From Balneolaceae bacterium (lineage in GTDB: Bacteria > Bacteroidota > Rhodothermia > Balneolales > Balneolaceae), in NCBI GenBank assembly GCA_017640605.1, contig JAEPQH010000001.1, forward strand, positions 1 through 64,000: a stretch of DNA of 64,000 bases. The letters run 5' to 3'. This document shows positions 52,129-60,616 of the stretch, piece after piece (positions within the stretch are counted from its first letter, which is position 1; each line of letters opens with the position of its first letter). The notes under the pieces were generated by a model. That model ran no database searches, had not been told where the DNA came from, and saw only the letters and a program-made list of their open reading frames with translations. Both the position numbers and the translations under genes were made by a program.

Positions 52129-52629
52129 TTAGTTCACTACATCGACTATTTCCGGTTTAATGTTCTTTCTCCATTCTTCAATAAATTCTTTGTTGTGCTG
52201 ATCCATAGCTCTATAAAAATTTGCCATTTCTCGCATTCTAGCCTCTAAATGATCGGTTTGTTCATCTTGACCCGACAGCTTTTCAAGCTCATTCATGCAT
52301 TGTTCTGCAATAGCTAAATTCCTTTTCATTGAATGGGCGTAATTACTGAACGCTTGTCCAAAAATGTCGTCTGCAGCTTTGTAGTAATCTTTCCGTTCTC
52401 CCGGTATCCAAACTTTTTCGATGAGTCGATGCTCTTTAAGTTTTCTACAAATCTGACTAACCGGACCTTTACTCATCGACAAACTTTCGGAAATCTGATC
52501 CAACGACACAGGCTCCGGCTCCGATATAAGTAGCGCAACAATCTTCCCCATTAATGAACTGTATCCCAAATTCTGGTAGGCATCTGAATAGGAATTTATC
52601 AGTTGTTGAATTATTTGCTCTTTATTCAT
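52129..52629 (-). CDS. GbsR/MarR-type transcriptional regulator
   Basis: About 166 residues from ATG 52629 (MNKEQIIQQLIN); a longer frame to 52674 would place its operator inside the gene, so the shorter start is preferred. Winged helix at about 30-95: PVSLDQISESLSMSKGPVSQICRKLKEHRLIEKVWIPGERKDYY, matching GbsR-like MarR proteins. A C-terminal helical dimerisation segment follows. It is 64 bases upstream of the operon on the same strand. It likely represses the operon and itself and responds to an operon substrate. Confidence 0.85.
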   Translation of the reverse strand: MNKEQIIQQLINSYSDAYQNLGYSSLMGKIVALLISEPEPVSLDQISESLSMSKGPVSQICRKLKEHRLIEKVWIPGERKDYYKAADDIFGQAFSNYAHSMKRNLAIAEQCMNELEKLSGQDEQTDHLEARMREMANFYRAMDQHNKEFIEEWRKNIKPEIVDVVN

Positions 52630-52643
52630 TTCTGTTTTGATTG

Positions 52644-52659
52644 TTTGATACTTTTCAAA
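52644..52659. promoter_or_regulatory. Predicted MarR/GbsR operator before the regulator gene
   Basis: TTTGATA, CT, TTTCAAA differs at one arm position from the site before the reductase gene. It begins 15 bases upstream of the preferred start codon, fitting autoregulation. Confidence 0.55.
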
Positions 52660-52862
52660 TAATGCGAATTTCAAATTATATGCAAGCGCTTTTTTGATAC
52701 ATTTTGATCACATCTCACACACTTTTCATTTACTCTTGTGCCAAACAGTACTTATCTATTGATTACACATCATATTTGCAGAGCAGAATTTTTGGTCAAC
52801 ATCAAGATTAGAATCGTCTTCTATTCATTCGAATTTTAATAGTGAACTGCTTACCTTAAAAA

Positions 52863-52889
52863 TCGCTTCCATCCAAGGTTAGGAAGCGA
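52863..52889. repeat. Hairpin in the leader of the 2-oxoglutarate enzyme gene
   Basis: TCGCTTCC (52863-52870) and GGAAGCGA (52882-52889) form a perfect 8-bp stem. On the minus strand the stem is followed by TTTTTAAGG, so it would work as a terminator for antisense transcription towards the regulator; in the plus mRNA it is a leader hairpin about 70 bases before the start. Confidence 0.6.
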
Positions 52890-52962
52890 AACTATCTAGC
52901 CGATAAATGCATTTGTTTAACAACGCTAAGTACAGATTAACACGCACTAGAGGATATATCCT

Positions 52963-55900
52963 TTGAAATCACTTGAAGCCCTGTTTGGGCCAAACTCAGC
53001 ACTAGTAGAAGAATTATTCGAACAGTATAAATCCGAACCGGATTCGGTGCCGGCGCACTGGCAAAATTACTTCGATGAACTAACCGGTACTAGTACCACC
53101 GAAAAACCAACTCCAAAAACTACTCCACAGCCTTCATCTAATGGAAGTGAAGCGGCAGATCCTGTTGTTATGCCTGCGAAAGGTAAAGTAATTCAGGATC
53201 CTCCGAAAAACGCAGATCTGCAAAAGATCAAAGGCGTTGCTTCTAAAATTGTGGAGAACATGGACGAGAGCCTTGAAGTGCCTACAGCTACTTCATTGCG
53301 TGTGCTTCCGGTTAAAATGATGATCGAAGATCGTACCATCATAAACAGACACTTGGTTAATCGAAACGAACCCAAGGCTTCGTTTACTCATTTTATTTGC
53401 TGGGCGGTTATTCAAGCTCTTAAAGAATTTCCTACTATCAATCATTCTTACTACTTCGACGGCAAAGATCACTTCCGTGCGGTACCTGAGCAAGTGAATT
53501 TGGGCGTAGCTGTTGACTTACCCAACAAAGACGGCAGTAGAAATCTTGTGGTACCGAACATCAAGGGCGTTGACAAGATGAACTTTAAAGAGTTCTTATA
53601 TGCGTTTGCCGATTTGGTGGATAAAGCCCGAAATGGAAAACTTGGCTTGGATGATTTCCAAGGCACCACCATCAGTATTACCAATCCGGGTACGTTAGGT
53701 ACCGTTTCTTCAGTTCCACGATTGATGCAAAAACAAGGCGCTATCATTGCCACCGGTGCTATTGATTATCCTGCAGAATATCAGGCGATGTCGCAACAGG
53801 CACTTAACCATTTGGGAATCAGTAAAGTGATGACCATGACCTGTACTTATGATCACCGAATTATTCAGGGTGCTGAGTCTGGTGCTTTCTTGCAAAAAGT
53901 AAATCAATTACTAACCGGACAATCAGATTTCTGGACCGGCATTTTCACCGACCTTGAAATTCCATACGAACCTATCCCTTACGGCGAAGACAAATTCGAA
54001 GGAATGTTTGGCGGAGCTTCCAAATCAGATATGGAAGACCGACGTACAGTTGGTGTTTGGCGTTTGATCAACATGTATCGCATGCGCGGGCATGTTTTGG
54101 CTAATTTGGATCCACTTGAGAAAAAACCGGGACATAATCCTGAACTAGATCTTGAGTATTATGGCTTATCGCTTTGGGATTTGGATCGTGAGTTTTTCTG
54201 TGGCAAACTATTCCCTTCAGGACGTGCAACCTTGCGCGAAATTATCAGAAAGTTACGTGATACTTACTGCGAACATATCGGTGCCGAGTATATGCACCTG
54301 CTGGATATGGAGGAGCGCCGTTGGCTACGTGAAAATATGGAGTCAACCGGGAACGAACCGGATTTAACCAAAGAAGACAAAAAAGAGATTTTGCATAAAC
54401 TTAACCAAGCCATGGCGTTTGAAGAGTTTTTGCACAAAAAATACATTGGTCACAAACGGTTTTCACTCGAGGGTAACGACACGCTGATTCCAATGATCCA
54501 CTTCATGTTGGAGAAAGCCGGACAAGCAGAAATTGAAAAAGTATTTATGGGGATGGCGCATCGTGGCCGCTTAAACATCCTTGTGAATATTATGAACAAG
54601 CCTTACCACCGCGTATTTGCTGAGTTTGAAGGCAACGTTGATCCGGACACTATTCAAGGTAGCGGTGATGTAAAATATCACTTAGGCGCACGTGGAAAGC
54701 ACAAATCAAAAAATGGTGCAGAAGTAGATATTGAGTTACTTCCGAATCCGAGTCACCTTGAAGCGGTAAATCCGGTTGTTGAAGGAGCTGCACGCGCGGT
54801 AATCGATCATCACGAAAAAGAGGATGCAGAAAAGCGAATCTTACCGGTGTTAATGCATGGTGATGCAGCTTTTGCCGGACAAGGAGTTGTTGCCGAAACG
54901 TTGAACTTATCGCAATTGGATGGATATAGAACCGGCGGTACAGTGCACATCATAATTAACAATCAGATTGGTTTTACTACCCTGCCAGAAGATGGTCGAT
55001 CCACTGAATACGCTTCTGATCTTGCAAAAACAGTACTGGCACCGATTTTCCACGTGAACGGAGATCGCCCCGAAGCAGCTGTTCATGCTATTCAAATGGC
55101 CTTAGCATACCGACAAAAATTTGGTAAGGATGTTATCATCGACCTGATCGGTTATCGTAAACATGGCCATAATGAAGGCGATGAACCAGCATTTACACAA
55201 CCGGGCATGTACAAGGAGATCAACGATCACCAAACAGTGCGCGATCTGTACACAAATTCGTTGGTTAAAGCCGGTGAGCTAACCGAAGAAGAAACGCAGC
55301 AAATTTTTGATGAATTTGATGAATTGCTACAAGGTGCATTCGAAGACGCTAAAAAAGCACCAAGTTTAAAAGAAGAGGATGCTTTCTTCGATCGAGTTGA
55401 AATGGATCAGGAGGACTGGAGTCAACAACCTGATACAACAACAACCATCGATGACTTAAAAGAAATTGCCGTTAAAATAAATACGGTTCCAAAAGATTTT
55501 GATGCAAACCCGAAGTTACTTCGTCAGTTAGCTAAACGGGCTGAAATTGTTCAGAACAACGAGAAGAAAATTGATTGGGGATTTGCCGAAGCACTTGCTT
55601 TCGGAACATTGCTAAAGGCCGGAAGAACGGTTCGTATTACCGGACAAGATGTAGAGCGTGGAACCTTTGCTCATCGCCATGCAGTGTTACATGGAACCGA
55701 AACCAATCAAACCTTTACTCCTCTAAATAACCTAAGTGACGACCAAGCCGAATTTCATATTCACAATAGTTTATTGAGTGAATATGCTGCATTAGGTTTT
55801 GAGTTCGGTTACTCAGCTACAAAAAAAGAAGCTTTGGTGATTTGGGAAGCACAGTTTGGTGATTTTGCCAACGGAGCACAAATTATTATCGATCAATTCC

Positions 55901-56598
55901 TTGCTTCTAGTGAGGCTAAATGGGGACAAACCTGTTCGATGGTATTGAACCTCCCCCACGGTTATGAAGGTCAAGGTCCTGAGCATTCTTCTGCACGACT
56001 AGAGCGATTTTTGCAGCTTTGTGCCGAAGATAACATGTATGTGATGAACCTGACCACTCCGGCTCAGTATTTCCATATGCTTCGTAAACAAACATTGATG
56101 GAGAAGTTCAAGCCTACTGTGTTAATGTCGCCAAAAAGCTTACTGCGCCACCCGATGGCTACATCAAAAGCAGAAGATCTTGGTGAAGGTAGATTTCAAC
56201 CATTTATTAAAGATGAAACCAATGTAGAAACCGAAAAGCTCGAAAGGCTGGTTATCTGTTCAGGTAAGGTTTATTACGATTTGTTGAAATATCAGCAGGA
56301 AAATGAAATCGATAAGGTTGCTATTGCACGACTAGAACAAATCTATCCGTTCCCGGATAAAGACGTGAAGCAATACCTAGCTTCGATGCCAAATGTTAAA
56401 GAAATCGTGTGGTGTCAGGAAGAACCAAAGAATATGGGTGCCTGGACATTTGTTGCCACTCGATTTATGGAAGAATTCGATGATGGTCAACGTTTGATTT
56501 ATGCAGGTCGACAAGCCTCAGCATCTCCGGCAGCCGGCCAGAAAGCCATGCACGATGCTGAGCAACAAAAACTAGTAGAAGAAGCAATGAAGCTCTAG
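52963..56598 (+). CDS. kgd: Multifunctional 2-oxoglutarate metabolism enzyme (Kgd-type E2-E1 fusion)
   Basis: A 1211-residue protein with a TTG start, supported by AGAGGA eight bases upstream. The N-terminal segment (1-45, MKSLEALFGPNSALVEELFEQY) is the E1o-type start helix; after a Pro/Thr-rich linker comes an acyltransferase (E2) domain (about 100-330) with YDHRIIQGAESG (His298) and no lipoyl domain, then the thiamine-dependent E1o part (about 350-1211; MAHRGRLNILVN, HGDAAFAGQGVV, INNQIGFTT, HSSARLERFLQL). This is the arrangement of mycobacterial Kgd, which oxidatively decarboxylates 2-oxoglutarate with a separate E3. Central TCA-cycle enzyme. Confidence 0.95.
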   Translation: MKSLEALFGPNSALVEELFEQYKSEPDSVPAHWQNYFDELTGTSTTEKPTPKTTPQPSSNGSEAADPVVMPAKGKVIQDPPKNADLQKIKGVASKIVENMDESLEVPTATSLRVLPVKMMIEDRTIINRHLVNRNEPKASFTHFICWAVIQALKEFPTINHSYYFDGKDHFRAVPEQVNLGVAVDLPNKDGSRNLVVPNIKGVDKMNFKEFLYAFADLVDKARNGKLGLDDFQGTTISITNPGTLGTVSSVPRLMQKQGAIIATGAIDYPAEYQAMSQQALNHLGISKVMTMTCTYDHRIIQGAESGAFLQKVNQLLTGQSDFWTGIFTDLEIPYEPIPYGEDKFEGMFGGASKSDMEDRRTVGVWRLINMYRMRGHVLANLDPLEKKPGHNPELDLEYYGLSLWDLDREFFCGKLFPSGRATLREIIRKLRDTYCEHIGAEYMHLLDMEERRWLRENMESTGNEPDLTKEDKKEILHKLNQAMAFEEFLHKKYIGHKRFSLEGNDTLIPMIHFMLEKAGQAEIEKVFMGMAHRGRLNILVNIMNKPYHRVFAEFEGNVDPDTIQGSGDVKYHLGARGKHKSKNGAEVDIELLPNPSHLEAVNPVVEGAARAVIDHHEKEDAEKRILPVLMHGDAAFAGQGVVAETLNLSQLDGYRTGGTVHIIINNQIGFTTLPEDGRSTEYASDLAKTVLAPIFHVNGDRPEAAVHAIQMALAYRQKFGKDVIIDLIGYRKHGHNEGDEPAFTQPGMYKEINDHQTVRDLYTNSLVKAGELTEEETQQIFDEFDELLQGAFEDAKKAPSLKEEDAFFDRVEMDQEDWSQQPDTTTTIDDLKEIAVKINTVPKDFDANPKLLRQLAKRAEIVQNNEKKIDWGFAEALAFGTLLKAGRTVRITGQDVERGTFAHRHAVLHGTETNQTFTPLNNLSDDQAEFHIHNSLLSEYAALGFEFGYSATKKEALVIWEAQFGDFANGAQIIIDQFLASSEAKWGQTCSMVLNLPHGYEGQGPEHSSARLERFLQLCAEDNMYVMNLTTPAQYFHMLRKQTLMEKFKPTVLMSPKSLLRHPMATSKAEDLGEGRFQPFIKDETNVETEKLERLVICSGKVYYDLLKYQQENEIDKVAIARLEQIYPFPDKDVKQYLASMPNVKEIVWCQEEPKNMGAWTFVATRFMEEFDDGQRLIYAGRQASASPAAGQKAMHDAEQQKLVEEAMKL

Positions 56599-56618
56599 TT
56601 TTCTGAAAGTTCAATTTT

Positions 56619-56656
56619 AAGCCAACTCTTATTTAATGAGGGTTGGCTTTTTTTTT
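56619..56656 (+). terminator. Rho-independent terminator after kgd
   Basis: AAGCCAAC (56619-56626) pairs with GTTGGCTT (56642-56649), extended by CTC/GAG pairs, and is followed by at least seven T. It lies 20 bases after the kgd stop. Confidence 0.9.
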
Positions 56657-56696
56657 GATCGAGTATTTTTTTGGTTGATGTCGATTGTCAATGTTC

Positions 56697-56721
56697 TTAA
56701 TTTAGATGCAGTCTAAATTAA
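56697..56721. promoter_or_regulatory. 25-bp perfect palindrome upstream of the CbiX-like gene
   Basis: TTAATTTAGA, TGCAG, TCTAAATTAA: 10-base perfect arms with a 5-base spacer, 15 bases before the start codon. The core TTTAGA...TCTAAA recalls Fur or DtxR-type metal-responsive boxes of Bacteroidota-like bacteria, though the regulator cannot be named from this alone. Confidence 0.65.
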
Positions 56722-56736
56722 CATAACCAAACAGTA

Positions 56737-57684
56737 ATGCGATCACGATCAATAGTACCCATTCTTTCTTTCATGTTGCTCTTCACCAACTTGAGCTATG
56801 CATTTCAATCTAATGATAACGTTGGTGTGCTTGTATTAGCCCACGGTAGTATGGATAAAACTTGGAATAATGCCATTGAAGATGCAGTTGAACCCATCCG
56901 AGAAAACCACACTGTTGAAATTGCATGGGGAATGGCAAATGCGTTAAATATGCAACCTGCTCTTACAAAACTAGACGCTAAAGGCGTTGATCACATTGTT
57001 GTTGTACAATTATTTGTCTCTTCTTTCAGCCCAATTATTCGCCAAAACGAGTATTTGTTAGGCCTAAGAGAACGCCTAGCAGATGCACCTATGCCTATGA
57101 TGGTTCATGATATGGAAAACCATCGAATGACGATGAAAATGCCGGAAAACCTACAACCTTTAGATGTAAAAGCTGACATCGTATTAACCGATCCGTTGGA
57201 TGATCATGAGTTAGTAGCAGAAATTCTGCATGAACGCATTCAAGATCTTAGCACTCAACCGGGTGAAGAAACGATTTTATTAGTAGCTCATGGCCCAAAT
57301 CAAGAAGCGGATAATGAACAGTGGGTGGCAAAGTTAGAAAGCTTAGGAAAGAAAATTCAAGCCAAACAGTCTGCAGAAGGAAAAGCCTATGCAAACATGA
57401 TTTCATTAACGGTGCGTGATGACGCTCCGGAAGACATTCATGAAAAAGCTCGATTGGAATTTAGAGCACATGTGCAAGAAGCTGATGATAATGGCACCGC
57501 CATCGTAATCCCGGTTTTATTGGCAAGTGGTGGCGTTGAACAGAAATACGTACAACGTTTAGAAGGATTGAATTACAAATGGTCGGGAGAAACCCTTCTT
57601 CCTCACGAGAATATCGAGAAATTTATTCAACTTCGTGTGGAAGAAGGGTTAGCCAAAATCAATCAAAAAGCGTCTGCTAATTAA
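56737..57684 (+). CDS. Exported CbiX/sirohydrochlorin-chelatase-like protein
   Basis: A 315-residue protein with a signal peptide (cleaved near SYAFQ, residue 22-24). Two CbiX-type half domains follow: VLVLAHGSMDKTW (His36) at about 29-150 and ILLVAHGPNQEAD (His185) at about 180-300, the double arrangement of class I-like chelatases CbiK/HemH fold. Chelatases normally work in the cytoplasm inserting Co, Ni or Fe into tetrapyrroles; export implies a periplasmic metal or haem role. No cobalamin genes lie nearby. A metal-box-like palindrome lies upstream. It overlaps the convergent VWA gene by 8 bases. Confidence 0.8.
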   Translation: MRSRSIVPILSFMLLFTNLSYAFQSNDNVGVLVLAHGSMDKTWNNAIEDAVEPIRENHTVEIAWGMANALNMQPALTKLDAKGVDHIVVVQLFVSSFSPIIRQNEYLLGLRERLADAPMPMMVHDMENHRMTMKMPENLQPLDVKADIVLTDPLDDHELVAEILHERIQDLSTQPGEETILLVAHGPNQEADNEQWVAKLESLGKKIQAKQSAEGKAYANMISLTVRDDAPEDIHEKARLEFRAHVQEADDNGTAIVIPVLLASGGVEQKYVQRLEGLNYKWSGETLLPHENIEKFIQLRVEEGLAKINQKASAN

Positions 57685-58693
57685 TTACACAACCACCCGT
57701 AAAACCCGTTGCATTAAAATTGGTTGAAAAACGTCCTGAACGATCATCAAAATTGGCCCGAATTTGAATAGTATGCTCACCGGAGCGTTTTGGTGAGCAG
57801 TATTCTAGTACGTAAAAAGAACCTGCAGCACTTTTAATTTGATTGGCTATATCAAGAAAAGCTTGATTGAGATCAAAGGAATTTACAGCCAGCTCAAATC
57901 CATCGCGACCAAATTTTCGAAGTGTATTTTCGTCAATCTCGGATCCCAGACCAATAGTAAATACCGAATACTGGCTGGATAAAGATCGAACGGTTGCTTC
58001 TGCAGTGGAAGAAGTAACACGTCCCGCCTGATCGGTTCCATCTGTGAAAATCAACATAGCGCCTGCGGTAGATAAATTTGGATCCTGACTAGTTTGTGTA
58101 AGTCGTGATTCAAGCGCTGATAAACCCTGCACAACTGCTCCATTCAAATTAGTAGAATTGTCGCTGCTGATATCAGTATCTATACTTCTTATGGAATCTA
58201 TAATTGCATCCCGATTAATAGTAAAAGGGGTTAATGCATGTATTTCGGCTTCCCCATCGAACCAAAAAACTGCCATCTCTTTTGAACCAAACTCTGGATT
58301 AAAGGATGTTGGCATTACTGATTCGATGAAATTTACCGCCGCATCTTTTACGCGAGGCAAATCAGTACTGTTTAATACACTTCCACTTAAATCGAGCAAT
58401 AAAACAGAACTGAAAAGATATGCACCCGATTGATTTCTGATACTTGCTTGCGATTCAAGGCTAGAAATCAACGAGTTGTTCTCGTAAATCTCAAAATCTG
58501 TTTGGGTAAGCGTTTCAAAGAGATGCTCTTCGCCCAAATCTACCTTAAAAAATAACCGAACTTTTGCAGGTTGTTCTGTTGTAGTTTCAATTAACTCCAT
58601 TTCGATGGATGGCTCCCCACCGCTATCTTTTCCACATGCCGTAAACAGCATGATGCAAAATGTTGCCAATAAAATTGAGATACGCGATTTCAT
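57677..58693 (-). CDS. VWA-domain lipoprotein
   Basis: A 338-residue lipoprotein (LFTAC, Cys20). After an N-terminal beta region containing TLTQTDFEIYEN (about 61-72; a von Willebrand-domain-associated repeat as in DUF-type VWFA-related proteins), the VWA domain begins with MIDAS DLSGS (101-105), then IFTDGTDQAG with the last MIDAS Asp and SVFTIGLGSEIDENTL. The C-terminal part ends with IRANFDDRSGRFSTNF, Cys-containing. VWA proteins bind partner proteins through a divalent cation; partner unknown. Confidence 0.85.
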   Translation of the reverse strand: MKSRISILLATFCIMLFTACGKDSGGEPSIEMELIETTTEQPAKVRLFFKVDLGEEHLFETLTQTDFEIYENNSLISSLESQASIRNQSGAYLFSSVLLLDLSGSVLNSTDLPRVKDAAVNFIESVMPTSFNPEFGSKEMAVFWFDGEAEIHALTPFTINRDAIIDSIRSIDTDISSDNSTNLNGAVVQGLSALESRLTQTSQDPNLSTAGAMLIFTDGTDQAGRVTSSTAEATVRSLSSQYSVFTIGLGSEIDENTLRKFGRDGFELAVNSFDLNQAFLDIANQIKSAAGSFYVLEYCSPKRSGEHTIQIRANFDDRSGRFSTNFNATGFTGGCVIN

Positions 58694-58878
58694 AAGTTGT
58701 ACCAGTTGATATTCTGTAGATGCTTTTCTCTCGTCACTACAAAATATTGATTAATCCCGACCATACCCATTAAAAAAACCAACAAATTACCGACACCATC
58801 AAATTTGTAATATGATTTTTTACAGAATGGCATTTTAGTTTTGATTAAATACAAACCAATAAAAATTTCGAGGTTTGT

Positions 58879-60372
58879 ATGAAAAATATTGCTCTTTCTA
58901 TTCTGTTAATATTGATTTGTTCCGGCTTAATTTCGGCCCAGGAACGTATGATCGAAGCTGAATCGCAGGTCACTACTTCGCACACTGCTACTATTTTGGG
59001 CGAACGTTTAGAGTATACAGCAACTGCAGGCACTCAACCCGTTTGGGATGATAAAGGCAAACCAATTGCAACGCTGTTTTATACGTACTATCAACGGGAA
59101 GATGTTGATGACATCGATCGCCGACCGTTAATCATTTCCTTTAATGGCGGTCCCGGCTCGGCTTCTGTTTGGATGCACCTTGCATATACCGGACCCCGCA
59201 TTTTAAAAATTGATGACGAAGGTTTTCCGATTCAACCCTATGGAGTGAAAGAAAACCCCTATTCAATCCTAGATGTTGCGGACATCGTTTTTGTAAACCC
59301 TGTTAACACCGGCTATTCGCGCATATTAGACCCTGAAGCTGAGCGCGAGCAGTTTTTTGGAGTAAATCAAGATATCGAGTATCTGGCGGAATGGATAAAC
59401 ACGTTCGTAACCAGAGTAAATCGATGGAATTCCCCTAAATATCTGATTGGTGAAAGTTATGGTACAACACGCGTTTCCGGGTTAGCTTTAGAACTACAAA
59501 CCAGCCATTGGATGTACTTAAACGGTGTAATTTTGGTATCTCCCACCGAATTGGGTATCCATACAAGTGGTGGTCGAAGAGACGGACCATTAGGCGCGAG
59601 TTTACGGATTCCCTACTTCACCGCTGCGGCTTGGTACCACAAAAAATTGCCCGCCGATTTACAAGCCATGGATTTACTTGAAGCCTTAGAACTGTCGGAA
59701 GAATATTCAATGAATACCTTAATGCCGATTTTAGCCAAAGGTGGCTTTGCATCCGATGAAGAAAAAGCCGAAGCAGCGCGAATGATTTCCAGGTTTTCAG
59801 GGATTTCGGAGGAAGTAATTCTACAATATAATTTAGATGTCCCAACTTCCTTTTATTGGAAGGAACTATTAAGAGACGAAGGTCACACGATCGGAAGATT
59901 AGATTCGCGCTATAAAGGCTTAGATCGAACCGTTGCCGGCGATCGACCGGATTTCAACTCTGAGCTCACCTCATGGTTGCATTCGTTTACCCCCGCAATC
60001 AATTATTATTTCCAGAATGAATTGAACTACGTTACCGACATCAAATACAACATGTTTGGTCCGGTTCGGCCATGGGATCGATCTGGAAATGAAACTGGTG
60101 AAAATCTACGGCAGGCAATGGCTATGAATCCGTATCTGCACACAATGATTCAAAGCGGATATTATGATGGAGCCACCAAATACTTCGATGCAAAATACAC
60201 CATGTGGCAATTAGACCCTAGTGGGAGAATGAAAGATCGACTTAGCTTTAAAGGATACCGAAGCGGACATATGATGTATTTGCGCCGAGAAGATTTGGAG
60301 TTATCAAATCAGGATATTCGGGAATTTATCCAACAATCATTACCACCTGCCGGCACACCTGCGAAGTACTAA
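58879..60372 (+). CDS. S10-family serine carboxypeptidase-like protein, exported
   Basis: A 497-residue protein with a signal peptide (ends GLISAQ, residue 20-21). S10 hallmarks: FNGGPGSASVWMHLAYTGPR (oxyanion), nucleophile GESYGTTR (Ser193), the acid in a SGYYDGATKYFD-like segment and the catalytic His in RSGHMMYLRRED. S10 enzymes remove C-terminal residues at acidic pH. Full length for bacterial members. It lies upstream of the M14 peptidase gene on the same strand with a terminator between them, so the two secreted peptidases form separate units. Confidence 0.9.
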   Translation: MKNIALSILLILICSGLISAQERMIEAESQVTTSHTATILGERLEYTATAGTQPVWDDKGKPIATLFYTYYQREDVDDIDRRPLIISFNGGPGSASVWMHLAYTGPRILKIDDEGFPIQPYGVKENPYSILDVADIVFVNPVNTGYSRILDPEAEREQFFGVNQDIEYLAEWINTFVTRVNRWNSPKYLIGESYGTTRVSGLALELQTSHWMYLNGVILVSPTELGIHTSGGRRDGPLGASLRIPYFTAAAWYHKKLPADLQAMDLLEALELSEEYSMNTLMPILAKGGFASDEEKAEAARMISRFSGISEEVILQYNLDVPTSFYWKELLRDEGHTIGRLDSRYKGLDRTVAGDRPDFNSELTSWLHSFTPAINYYFQNELNYVTDIKYNMFGPVRPWDRSGNETGENLRQAMAMNPYLHTMIQSGYYDGATKYFDAKYTMWQLDPSGRMKDRLSFKGYRSGHMMYLRREDLELSNQDIREFIQQSLPPAGTPAKY

Positions 60373-60404
60373 CATTAGCTTTGCGAGTTGAATTAAATAA
60401 AGAG

Positions 60405-60434
60405 AAAGGGAATCGAAATCGGTTCCCTTTTTTT
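60405..60434 (+). terminator. Terminator after the S10-like peptidase gene
   Basis: AAAGGGAA (60405-60412) and TTCCCTTT (60423-60430) form a stem with a 10-base loop, followed by T residues. Confidence 0.88.
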
Positions 60435-60616
60435 GTTCCATTCAAATATATCGGCATTTGTATTTAACCTCTGATTGTATGCTGCAGAAAAAGCTACTGC
60501 TGAGTTCTTGATAAATTTAGTAAATCAGGGGTTGATCTCCTGTTTTAGCCTATCAATTTCACTGAATATCTCAGTCGAATTATGTATCGTCACCTAAACT
60601 AACCAATTAAAGATTT

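Noticed and set aside
52681-52691. Second LacI-type operator
   Set aside because: Only the left part (TGCAAGCGCTT) matches; the right half has a T-run instead of NCA.
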